Source: an uncultured Prevotella sp.
Lineage (GTDB): Bacteria > Bacteroidota > Bacteroidia > Bacteroidales > Bacteroidaceae
Reading direction: 5' to 3'
DNA: 7,208 nt
Assembly (NCBI GenBank): GCA_905373605.1
Contig: CAJPTO010000163.1
Coordinates: forward strand, 1-7,208
This document shows positions 1 through 6,180 of the stretch, in pieces. Made by a program: the position numbers and the translations under genes. Each line of letters begins with the position of its first letter. The stretch's first letter is position 1. The notes under the pieces were generated by a model. It saw only the letters and a program-made list of their open reading frames with translations, made no database searches and was not told where the DNA came from.

Positions 1-1
1 C

Positions 2-169
2 TTCCTAACAGGCAAACCGGGCGATTCCATGCGCTATATCCTGCCCAGCAACCCTGCTGGCAACGAGCAAGGCTGGCGTTTTAATCCTGTTCGCGATTAC
101 CTTTTGCCTATTGCCCCGCGCATGTTAAACCTCACCGAGCAGTTATGGAAACAAAATCCGGGATGGTAA
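2..169 (+). CDS. SusD/RagB-family outer-membrane glycan-binding lipoprotein, C-terminal fragment
   Basis: Only the last 55 codons and a TAA stop are present; the gene begins before the window. The tail reads RDYLLPIAPRMLNLTE and ends KQNPGW. An R/K-D-Y-L-x-P-I block, then a short linker and a terminal Q-N-P-G-W/Y, is the characteristic ending of SusD/RagB proteins. In that family the protein is a surface lipoprotein that lids the SusC TonB-dependent transporter and helps capture oligosaccharides. A susC partner would be expected upstream, outside the window. The sulfatase on the same strand about 600 bases downstream fits a polysaccharide-utilisation locus, although the long repeat-filled gap argues against tight co-transcription. 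The family call is fairly sure from the ending alone; the glycan cannot be told. Confidence 0.85.
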   Translation, partial: FLTGKPGDSMRYILPSNPAGNEQGWRFNPVRDYLLPIAPRMLNLTEQLWKQNPGW

Positions 170-189
170 TGGAACGAAAATTGTCGATG

Positions 190-277
190 AGTTAACAAGT
201 AGACGAGTTGACAAGTAGACAAGTTCACGAGTTGACAAGTTCATAAGTTCACGAGTTGACAAGTTCACGAGTTATAG
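190..277. repeat. Tandem array of an 8-bp unit (AGTTCACG / AGTTGACA), copy A
   Basis: Eleven consecutive octamers fit AGT-(T/A)-N-A-Y-(A/G), with the last one (AGTTATAG) degenerate. AGTTGACA occurs three times (206, 230, 254) and AGTTCACG three times (222, 246, 262), often alternating to give a 16-bp higher-order period. The array begins about 20 bases after the susD stop. An 8-bp period shifts frame with every unit, so it is not coding. From general knowledge, similar runs occur between genes in Bacteroidales and give rise to spurious ORFs; I cannot verify the copy number in this genome. Confidence 0.9.
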
Positions 278-370
278 TCAAAACGAAATGGTTTTGGAAT
301 GAAAGTCAAAAGGAATTGATTATATTGCCTTGATTTTAACCTTCTCGTGCCGCATTCATCGGTACAAAGC

Positions 371-502
371 AGCTTGTACAGTGGCTACAAGGTTCTTGTA
401 GCGTGGCTACAAGATGCTGGTAGCGTGGCTACAAGATGCTGGTAGCGTGACTACAAGATGCTGATAGTGTGACTGCAAGATACTTGTAACGTAAGCATCT
501 GC
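371..502. repeat. 22-bp tandem repeat with an internal dyad, about 5-6 copies
   Basis: The motif GTGGCTAC, decaying to GTGACTAC, GTGACTGC and GTAAGC, recurs at 381, 403, 425, 447, 469 and 491, a strict 22-bp spacing. The best copies carry the dyad GTAGC-GTG-GCTAC; at 395-413 this widens to cttgtagcgtggctacaag, with 8-bp perfect arms and a 3-base loop. Copies decay from left to right. A 22-bp period is about two helical turns, which would put the dyads on one face of the DNA, as in a cooperative binding array; that function is inferred. No gene lies within it. Confidence 0.85.
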
Positions 503-525
503 CAATGATCGCTCCACAAGTTGGC

Positions 526-557
526 AACAACTGCTTCATGGCTCAAAGGCTGTTGTT
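526..557 (+). other. Imperfect stem-loop between the two octamer arrays
   Basis: Left arm 526-536 (aacaactgctt) pairs with right arm 547-557 (aggctgttgtt) with one T-T mismatch and one G-T pair, around a 10-base loop. A short T-rich stretch (tttcc) follows. It could be a weak terminator for transcription arriving from the susD side, but it lies more than 350 bases past that stop codon and its T run is poor, so the role is uncertain. Confidence 0.3.
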
Positions 558-587
558 TTCCAAAAGCAAATTCTTATGACTATAATA

Positions 588-658
588 AGTTCACGAGTTC
601 ACGAGTTGACAAGTTCACGAGTCGACAAGTTCACAGTTGACAAGTTCACGAGTAGACA
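588..658. repeat. Tandem array of the same 8-bp unit, copy B
   Basis: Nine units in the same orientation as copy A: AGTTCACG (588, 596), AGTTGACA (604), AGTTCACG (612), AGTCGACA (620), a 7-base unit AGTTCAC lacking its last G (628-634), AGTTGACA (635), AGTTCACG (643) and AGTAGACA (651). The one-base loss shows the array is not length-constrained. Arrays A and B form direct repeats bracketing positions 278-587, including the 22-bp repeat. Confidence 0.88.
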
Positions 659-695
659 AACAAAACCATAAGTAACAAACAAAACGACAAAGCAT

Positions 696-763
696 CTCAC
701 TCCCCTCTCCCCTTGGAGAGGGCCGGGGGTGAGGCTCTATTTGAAAGAGGGGCTGGGGAGTGA
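696..763. repeat. GC-rich palindromic intergenic element
   Basis: A nested inverted repeat. The core is CCCTCTCC (703-710), loop CCTT, GGAGAGGG (715-722). Outside this CTCAC (696-700) can pair with GTGAG (729-733). Alternatively TCACTCCCC (697-705) can pair with GGGGAGTGA (755-763), so two folds compete for the same left arm. From general knowledge this composition (ctctccccttggagaggg followed by ccgggggtgagg) resembles a dispersed intergenic repeat of Bacteroidetes; only one copy is visible here. Its right edge lies about 20 bases before the sulfatase ATG. Confidence 0.75.
713..743 (+). promoter_or_regulatory. Possible sulfatase promoter inside the palindromic element
   Basis: TCTATTTG at 736-743 matches the Bacteroidetes -7 element TAnnTTTG at all fixed positions but one (C for A). 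A TTG at 713-715 lies 20 bases upstream, near the usual spacing for the -33 element. Transcription would begin around 748-750, leaving a leader of about 35 bases before the ATG at 784. No better match was seen between 560 and 784. The match is imperfect and could be chance. Confidence 0.3.
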
Positions 764-783
764 AGCTTACAAACACAAAAACA

Positions 784-2343
784 ATGAACAGAAACCTATC
801 TCTCTCCCTTACGGGAGCGGCATTGCTGGCCCCCGTGGCCGGCGCAATGGCGCAAAACAAGCAAGCCACACACAAGAAGCCCATGAACATTGTGTACATC
901 ATGAGCGACGACCATTCGTATCAAACCATCAGCGCATACGACAAACGGTTCATCGAAACGCCTAACATCGACTGGATTGCCAATCATGGCGTGCGATTTA
1001 CCAACAGCTATGTGGCCAACTCGCTTAGCGGTCCTTCGAGAGCTTGCATGCTTACGGGCAAGCACAGCCATGCAAACGGCTTCACCGACAACACCAAGAC
1101 GTTCGACGGAAGTCAACAAACCTACCCCAAGCTGCTGCAAAAGGCAGGATACCAAACGGCTATGATTGGCAAATGGCACCTCACCTCGGAACCTACGGGA
1201 TTTAACTATTGGGACATTCTCATTGGGCAGGGCGACTATTACAACCCCGACTTCAAATGCAACGGACAAAACTTGCGCCGACCGGGATATGTCACCAACA
1301 TCATTACCGACGTGGCACTGGACTGGCTCGAAAACAAACGCGACAAAAGCAAGCCCTTCTGTCTGCTGCTTCACCACAAAGCACCACACCGCGTGTGGAA
1401 CCCTGACACCTGCGACCTCGACCTTTACAACGACCGCACTTATCCTTTGCCAGCCACTTTCTACGACAACTATGAAGGAAGGCTGGCTGCTGCCAAGCAA
1501 AAAATGAGCATCATCAAAGACATGGACATCGTTTACGACCTCAAAATGGCCGACCGAGAAAACGAAATACATTCCAACAAATGGCTAGAAAAATGGGGAA
1601 GGGAGGCACGATTGCGCATGTCGCCTTCGCAAAGAGAACAATGGGACAGACATTACGACCCCATCATCAAGAAGTTCAAGGAAGACAAACTCACTGGAAA
1701 GGCACTCGCTGAATGGAAATATCAACGATACATGCACGACTATCTGCGCGTCATCCACAGCGTTGACCGCAACGTGGGCCGCGTTATCGACTATCTGCGC
1801 GAACACAATTTGCTAGACAACACGCTCATCGTCTACACCTCCGACCAAGGTTTTTACATGGGCGAACATGGTTGGTTCGACAAACGCTTCATGTACGAAG
1901 AGTCGTTCCGCACACCATTACTCATGTATTTGCCGGGCGGTAAGCATGGCGATGTAACCGAAATGGTGCAAAACATCGACTACGCCCCCACTTTCTTGCA
2001 ACTCGCTGGCGTGCAAGTGCCCAGCGACATTCAAGGCAAATCGTTCCTCCCACTGCTCAAGGGCAAGCGCATTCCTTGGCGCAAGTCGCTCTATTACCAC
2101 TATTACGAGTTCCCCGACGAGCACAACGTGTGCCGCCATTACGGCGTAAAGACTCAACGCTATGTGCTGATGCATTTCTACGATGATGTGGATGCATGGG
2201 AACTTTACGACCTCAAGACCGACCCCTCGCAGCTTCACAACATCTACGGCAAACCTGGAACAGAGGCCATTACACGTAACCTGAAGAAAGAACTCTTAAG
2301 ACTGCAAGTGGAATATAACGACCCAATAAGGTCTAAAAACTAA
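784..2343 (+). CDS. Secreted S1-type (formylglycine) sulfatase
   Basis: A 519-residue enzyme predicted to hydrolyse sulfate esters, probably of glycans in the periplasm. Residues 1-24 look like a signal peptide ending AGAMA-Q. The alkaline-phosphatase/sulfatase fold is marked by metal ligands in MSDDH (D42, D43), the maturation motif S-G-P-S-R with S82 as the formylglycine residue, GKWHL (K130, H132), KAPH (H202), SDQG (D354, Q355) and FDKRF (K367). The nucleophile is serine, so a radical-SAM anaerobic maturase (anSME) encoded elsewhere is needed. The C-terminal part (YDLKTDP, about 475-481) is the usual sulfatase subdomain. Length is normal. I chose the ATG at 784 because it gives a clean signal peptide; the in-frame GTG at 760 lies inside the palindromic repeat. 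No Shine-Dalgarno is seen. With susD upstream it probably desulfates a host or dietary glycan; GlcNAc-6-sulfate is one possibility, but specificity cannot be read. Confidence 0.93.
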   Translation: MNRNLSLSLTGAALLAPVAGAMAQNKQATHKKPMNIVYIMSDDHSYQTISAYDKRFIETPNIDWIANHGVRFTNSYVANSLSGPSRACMLTGKHSHANGFTDNTKTFDGSQQTYPKLLQKAGYQTAMIGKWHLTSEPTGFNYWDILIGQGDYYNPDFKCNGQNLRRPGYVTNIITDVALDWLENKRDKSKPFCLLLHHKAPHRVWNPDTCDLDLYNDRTYPLPATFYDNYEGRLAAAKQKMSIIKDMDIVYDLKMADRENEIHSNKWLEKWGREARLRMSPSQREQWDRHYDPIIKKFKEDKLTGKALAEWKYQRYMHDYLRVIHSVDRNVGRVIDYLREHNLLDNTLIVYTSDQGFYMGEHGWFDKRFMYEESFRTPLLMYLPGGKHGDVTEMVQNIDYAPTFLQLAGVQVPSDIQGKSFLPLLKGKRIPWRKSLYYHYYEFPDEHNVCRHYGVKTQRYVLMHFYDDVDAWELYDLKTDPSQLHNIYGKPGTEAITRNLKKELLRLQVEYNDPIRSKN

Positions 2344-2434
2344 AATGCACATGGCAGTGCGCGCAATCAACACGCGAAGAACACAAACTTGCAACATTAG
2401 CGTGAGCAGATACGTAAGATAATGCCACATCCCA

Positions 2435-2468
2435 AACGCGGCCGACAAACCAGATTGCCGGCCGCGTT
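2435..2468 (+). terminator. Strong hairpin downstream of the sulfatase, possible terminator
   Basis: AACGCGGCCG (2435-2444) and CGGCCGCGTT (2459-2468) are perfect 10-bp GC-rich arms around a 14-base loop, 91 bases after the sulfatase stop. The sequence after it (cgttatatg) lacks a clear T run, so intrinsic termination is plausible but not canonical. It may also block leftward transcripts from the LicD gene. Confidence 0.4.
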
Positions 2469-2777
2469 CGTTATATGAACAAACAAAAGTGCTTTTGGAA
2501 AACTACACAGGTAGGGGCAACACGTACGTAAAAGGCGTTAACATACCTCATACAAAGGAGAAGGAGAACGCACAGTCATCAACGAACTTGAATAAATAAA
2601 GGTAAACGCTACGCATTAAGCGAACGGAGTGTGTTGCTCACAGCAAACACCAAAACATGAAAATGGTTTAAAGCAAGGTGCTCCGCATTCTCGGAATGCA
2701 GCTCCCCACTCCCACTCTCGCAGAACATAACCTCAGCGCGCCCCTTTCTCTCCATGACGCTTACCATGTATACAGGC
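2469..2777. other. Gene-free stretch between convergent genes, with small hairpins
   Basis: No reading frame here looks real. It contains CAAAAG-TG-CTTTTG (2484-2497), an imperfect TTGCT-CAC-AGCAA stem near 2633-2645 and a perfect GCATTC-TCG-GAATGC stem (2685-2699). None has a T run on the leftward strand that would make it a convincing terminator for the LicD gene ending at 2778. The long frame on the - strand overlapping 2609-3127 is a shadow of the LicD gene and its 3' flank. Confidence 0.5.
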
Positions 2778-3635
2778 TTAATCGCGATAGACATTTCCCT
2801 TAATTCGTTCTCCTTCCCCCTCCTTTTCCAGCTCTTCCAGCACAAATATGGCGTGTATTTTTCTTTTCTCCACGGGAGGGATGTCCATGTAATTGCGGTA
2901 GAGGTCTTGCAGGTAGGCATCGGGATTGCGGGGAGCCATGAAGCGTTTGCCCTCGAAAGTGATTTCGGCGAGGGGGAAAACGCTGTCTTGACGGTGCATG
3001 ATGCCATAGCCGTTGTTGTGAAGTATGTTCGAGATGTAGGTGTCGCGGTTGCGGTTGATGGTGCAAAGCACGGACCAAGCGGTGCGGCAAAAGGCGTATT
3101 TTGCACCGAACCAGAAGAACTCGGCAAACGAACGAAGGCTGTAATGATGGGCTTTGTGCAGGATGGAATAGCTTCGCGAGATGCCCAATGTGAGCCGTTT
3201 TACGAGCTTACGCGACAAGTTGGGGTAGGCAATGAAAGGGAAAATGTCTACGAAAAGCCCTTTTTCGTAATCGGTAGAGAAGTCGTCGCCTGGTTCAACG
3301 AAGAACGAATTGCGGTCGCGAACCTTGGTTATGGGTTCTTTGAGGTGCTTGTCTGTCAGTGGCGACTGCACGATAAGCCCCTCGGGCAGCTCCTTTTGCG
3401 CCACTTCCACAAAGCGCAGCAAGTCGGTTTGTCGCATGGCGATGTCTATATCGTCGTCCCAAGGGATAAATCCGCCATGCCTTACCGCCCCCAACAGTGT
3501 GCCGCCGTCCAGCCAATAAGGTATGTCGTGGCGTTGGCAGATGGCATGAATAGCCTCAAGGATGGACAATTGCTTAAGCTGACAAGCGCGAAGATGGCGT
3601 TGTTTGAAGCGTTGCAGGGGCGAGTTAGTGTTCAT
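2778..3635 (-). CDS. LicD-family phosphotransferase (candidate ribitol-phosphate or phosphocholine transferase)
   Basis: A 285-residue cytoplasmic protein without signal peptide. The LicD/fukutin nucleotidyltransferase-fold signature is plain: YWLDGGTLLGAVRHGGFIPW (40-59), then DDDIDIAM (60-67), whose acidic residues should bind metal and catalyse transfer. GLFVDIFP (126-133) and a C-terminal PRNPDAYLQDLY block (235-246) are also family-like. Members move phosphocholine or, in fukutin/FKRP, ribitol 5-phosphate from a CDP donor to a glycan. The gene starts inside the 3' end of the IspD-SDR fusion with an 11-base overlap, and an AGGAGG lies 7 bases before its ATG, so the two should be co-translated. 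With a CDP-ribitol-type synthase as partner and no choline kinase or cytidylyltransferase of the licA/licC kind visible, ribitol phosphate is the favoured substrate; this is inferred. The C-terminal 20 residues are charged and low in complexity. Confidence 0.88.
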   Translation of the reverse strand: MNTNSPLQRFKQRHLRACQLKQLSILEAIHAICQRHDIPYWLDGGTLLGAVRHGGFIPWDDDIDIAMRQTDLLRFVEVAQKELPEGLIVQSPLTDKHLKEPITKVRDRNSFFVEPGDDFSTDYEKGLFVDIFPFIAYPNLSRKLVKRLTLGISRSYSILHKAHHYSLRSFAEFFWFGAKYAFCRTAWSVLCTINRNRDTYISNILHNNGYGIMHRQDSVFPLAEITFEGKRFMAPRNPDAYLQDLYRNYMDIPPVEKRKIHAIFVLEELEKEGEGERIKGNVYRD

Positions 3636-4998
3636 CGTGCGCCCTCCTCACGTCTATCACCAGCCCTGTGTCGTCAGAAAGCAGCGTTCGCACAGTGGCT
3701 TCGGCCACCTTTTCCGAGGTAAGCAGGGTGTCGTCAGGCTCTATACCGAAGTTTTTTACGCGCATGGGTGTCTTCGTCCTTTCGGGATTGATGCAGTTAA
3801 TCCTGATGCCCTCGGCTTCCCATTCTTGCGCCACAGCCTGTACAAAATTAACGATGGCTGCCTTCGTAGACGAGTAAATGCTGTAGAAGGCGCGTCCGCG
3901 GGTGTACGAAGACGAGGTGAAAAACACCAGCCTACCGCCGCTTTGCTTGAGATAAGGGTAAGCGGCAAGGGCCACATTCACCGTTCCCATGTAGTTGGTT
4001 TGCACGCTGTAGGCGATGTCTTCATAGTTCATTGTGGCCAAAGGCTCTTTGCGGAGCAGCCCAGCCGTGTTCACCACGTAGTCTATTCGTCCTTCTGCCT
4101 GAGCCACTTCTGCAAATGCGCGCTCCACATCAGCCTTGTTTCCCACGTCCACACCGTTGCTGCGTGCGAAGCGATGCACCTTTGCTCCTCGTTCTTCCAG
4201 CATCTTGGCCGTGTCTGCACCGATGCCATAGCTTCCACCGAACACGATTGCCACCTTCCCCACGAGCGAAACCCGTGACAAGTCGATGCGTTCGGCCTCG
4301 TTGTTGCGCAGTTGGAACAGCTTGTCCAGCATGTAAGTGTCTTCCTTATAGGTAAGTTTCATGTTGCTCTCTTCGCCTTCCACCACGTAGATGGGGGTCT
4401 GTGGCAAGTATTTTCGCACCACTCCGCAGTCGTCAGTAGTTTTGAAATCGGGGTCGAGCAACGCTTTTTCGTAAGCAGCTTTAATCACTTCGAGGTTGAA
4501 AGCCTGTGGTGTTTGTCCGCGGCGCAGGCGCGAACGGTCGGGGATGTTGCTGATAAAGTCGCCCTCCACCTCGATGATGGTGTCTGCCGAAGGCATGGCC
4601 ACATCGATGGCTCTATAGGTTTTCAGGGCATCAACCACATCGTTGATGATGCGTTGGCTTACCAATGGGCGCACGGCATCGTGGAAAACGAGGTTCACGT
4701 CTTCGTTTTCGTAGGCCTTGATGGCCGAAAGACTCGACTCGTAACGTTCGTTACCGCCTTTAAGGATGCGCTTCACCTTCGTCCATCCGTTTTTAAGCAC
4801 GATGTTTTCGATGTCTGAAATAAGCATGGCATTGCTCACAATGGCAATCTCGTCGATGTGCGCATTGCGTTCGAACACGTCGACCGTGTGCTCGATAACC
4901 ATCTTTCCTGCCACTTTGAAAAATTGTTTGGGCGTAGTCATTCCCAATCTCTTTCCCACTCCGCCAGCCAGAACGACGGCGATGTTACGTCTTGCCAT
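3625..4998 (-). CDS. Bifunctional IspD/TarI-like cytidylyltransferase fused to a short-chain dehydrogenase (candidate CDP-ribitol synthase)
   Basis: A 457-residue two-domain cytoplasmic enzyme. Residues 5 to about 230 form an IspD/TarI cytidylyltransferase: LAGGVGKRLG (10-19), TPKQF (22-26), GGNERYESS (81-89), HDAVRP (106-111), QTPQAF (162-167) and TDD (188-190). Residues 245-457 form a short-chain dehydrogenase: GGSYGIG (254-260) for NAD(P)H, NTAG (310-313), serines 362-364 and the catalytic YSSTK (Y375, K379). This order and length match Haemophilus Bcs1/Acs1, which reduces ribulose 5-phosphate to ribitol 5-phosphate and couples it to CTP. The favoured role is CDP-ribitol supply for the LicD enzyme downstream, whose ATG overlaps this gene. 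A housekeeping IspD is unlikely because of the fusion. The start has an A-rich leader and no Shine-Dalgarno. Domain calls are sure; another polyol or sugar phosphate as substrate is possible. Confidence 0.9.
   Translation of the reverse strand: MARRNIAVVLAGGVGKRLGMTTPKQFFKVAGKMVIEHTVDVFERNAHIDEIAIVSNAMLISDIENIVLKNGWTKVKRILKGGNERYESSLSAIKAYENEDVNLVFHDAVRPLVSQRIINDVVDALKTYRAIDVAMPSADTIIEVEGDFISNIPDRSRLRRGQTPQAFNLEVIKAAYEKALLDPDFKTTDDCGVVRKYLPQTPIYVVEGEESNMKLTYKEDTYMLDKLFQLRNNEAERIDLSRVSLVGKVAIVFGGSYGIGADTAKMLEERGAKVHRFARSNGVDVGNKADVERAFAEVAQAEGRIDYVVNTAGLLRKEPLATMNYEDIAYSVQTNYMGTVNVALAAYPYLKQSGGRLVFFTSSSYTRGRAFYSIYSSTKAAIVNFVQAVAQEWEAEGIRINCINPERTKTPMRVKNFGIEPDDTLLTSEKVAEATVRTLLSDDTGLVIDVRRAHDEH
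3643..3648 (-). promoter_or_regulatory. Shine-Dalgarno AGGAGG for the LicD gene
   Basis: Read on the - strand, AGGAGG lies 7 bases before the LicD ATG (3635-3633). It falls inside the upstream gene, where it encodes two consecutive arginines (R451-R452) with AGG codons. Other starts in this window have no such site, and Bacteroidetes generally use Shine-Dalgarno sequences little. It supports the chosen start and coupled translation. Confidence 0.55.
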
Positions 4999-5035
4999 AA
5001 TGATGCGTTTGTTTTTCTATTTTTTTTTCATGCCA

Positions 5036-5068
5036 ACGGCGGACAATCTAGGTGTGATTGTCCGCCGT
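5036..5068 (-). other. Perfect 12-bp stem-loop between the M23 peptidase and the IspD-SDR gene
   Basis: ACGGCGGACAAT (5036-5047) and ATTGTCCGCCGT (5057-5068) pair perfectly around a 9-base loop. On the transcribed - strand it lies about 45 bases after the peptidase stop and about 40 bases before the next ATG, and is followed by an A run (nine A at 5020-5029), not a T run. It could end or weaken read-through, protect a processed 3' end, or act as a leader structure for the downstream pair. No convincing TAnnTTTG promoter was found in the 116-base gap. Confidence 0.6.
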
Positions 5069-5114
5069 CAGTATATGTTATGTGGCCAGTAAGCCTCATA
5101 TGGTTTTCATGCTG

Positions 5115-6074
5115 TTACGAGTAGCGCAGAATTTGACCTGGTCGCAGCTTGTCGTGCTTGCGCATGTGGTTCAGCCTGCAAATGGTATCGATGCTCACGC
5201 CACGTTTTTCGGCTATTGAAGCCAGCGTTTCTCCGGAAGCCACCTTATGATAGAGCTTCTCGGTCGCGTTGTATTGTGGTGTTTGCGGTGCGTCTTCCCT
5301 GTCGCGTCCCACCTTTCCGTAAACATCTTCGCGGTTATAGCCGCCGTTTCCAACCACACCTCTGAGCTCTGTTGCTTCTGCAGAAGCCAACTCATAGGTA
5401 GAGCGGCGGAACATATAGCTGTCTGCCACCACGTCTTGTGCCCTGAAATCGAAGAACAAGGCTGGGTTAAGTGCCACTCCGCAAAGGCGCGTTTCGAAGT
5501 GAAGGTGCGAGCCAGTGCTCCTTCCCGTGTTCCCTCCGAGGCCTATGGGGTCGCCAGCGCGCACGTCTTCATTTTCAGTAACCAGCTGTTTAGAGAGGTG
5601 TCCGTAGATAGTTTCCAGCCCGTTGGGGTGTCTGATAACGATGTACTTTCCGTATCCAGCAGCTTCGTATTTCACGATGCGCACTTTCCCCGAGAATGCT
5701 GCGCGTATGGTGTCGCCAATATAAACCTTAATGTCTAAGCCTTTATGTTGGCGGCCCCAACGACTTCCGAAGTTACTAGTTACAACTCGGCTGGGTGTTG
5801 GCATGCAGAAATGACGTAGGTTGATGAGAAACGAGTCGGGCAGTGCCGTTACGTGATGTGTGCGGGTGTTGTCCCACGAATCGTAGAGGTTTGCTGCAGG
5901 CGATTGAGCTGCTTCTCTTCTAAGAATGCTTTGCAGTGCGAGCGTGTCCACCGATTTCATTTTCCTGTCCACCGGTGCTTGCCTAGCCAATAGGTCTTGC
6001 GCGGCCGCTGGTGTGGCGCACAATGTGAGAAATGCTGTAAAAGCAATCGTTTTAATTGTTCTTTTCAGTCTCAT
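5115..6074 (-). CDS. Secreted M23 metallopeptidase with C-terminal LysM domain
   Basis: A 319-residue exported protein likely to cut or bind peptidoglycan in the periplasm. Residues 1-25 form a signal peptide ending in AAA before Q26. The M23 (LytM/lysostaphin) domain runs from about 95 to 208: SNFGSRWGRQHKGLD gives the zinc ligands H110 and D114, GHL gives H159 and SHLHFE gives H190 and H192, so the HxxxD and HxH motifs are all intact and an active enzyme is expected. A linker of about 60 residues leads to one LysM repeat (275-318: YHKVASGETLASIAEKRGVS onward), which binds glycan strands. The A-rich leader before ATG lacks a Shine-Dalgarno. It lies 116 bases upstream of the IspD-SDR gene on the same strand, with a stable hairpin between, so sharing an operon is uncertain. 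It could be a cell-separation endopeptidase or an activator of one. Confidence 0.93.
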   Translation of the reverse strand: MRLKRTIKTIAFTAFLTLCATPAAAQDLLARQAPVDRKMKSVDTLALQSILRREAAQSPAANLYDSWDNTRTHHVTALPDSFLINLRHFCMPTPSRVVTSNFGSRWGRQHKGLDIKVYIGDTIRAAFSGKVRIVKYEAAGYGKYIVIRHPNGLETIYGHLSKQLVTENEDVRAGDPIGLGGNTGRSTGSHLHFETRLCGVALNPALFFDFRAQDVVADSYMFRRSTYELASAEATELRGVVGNGGYNREDVYGKVGRDREDAPQTPQYNATEKLYHKVASGETLASIAEKRGVSIDTICRLNHMRKHDKLRPGQILRYS

Positions 6075-6180
6075 TTTAATTTTTTTAGGTACAACATGAG
6101 CGAATTTTTTAATGGTATTTCTATTCGCTTGTTAAACCATTTTTGCATGGTTGATGATAGGTGTTTGTCAAAAGACGCTG

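Noticed and set aside
371..502. CRISPR array or plasmid-type replication origin
   Set aside because: The 22-bp units are contiguous with no unique spacers, no cas genes are visible, and no DnaA boxes or rep gene accompany them.
760..783. GTG start extending the sulfatase by 8 codons
   Set aside because: It lies in the right arm of the palindromic repeat and would put polar residues before an otherwise clean signal peptide; the ATG at 784 is better.
615..902. Short - strand frame through the octamer array and palindromic repeat
   Set aside because: Its residues come from the repeats and it overlaps the sulfatase start; such repeat-derived ORFs are spurious.
796..1572. Open frame of 258 codons on the - strand inside the sulfatase
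   Set aside because: Antisense shadow; the + strand has all the sulfatase catalytic motifs.
2754..3722. Open frame of 322 codons on the + strand opposite the LicD gene
   Set aside because: It mirrors the LicD gene and the end of the fusion gene, whose - strand products have clear family motifs; its own product matches nothing I recognise.
3604..4278. Open frame of 224 codons on the + strand opposite the dehydrogenase domain
   Set aside because: Antisense shadow of a well-supported gene, with cysteine- and histidine-rich, family-less sequence.
3625..4998. Housekeeping IspD of isoprenoid synthesis
   Set aside because: The fused dehydrogenase and overlapping LicD gene fit the Bcs1/Acs1-type CDP-ribitol enzyme better; a lone IspD would be about half this length.
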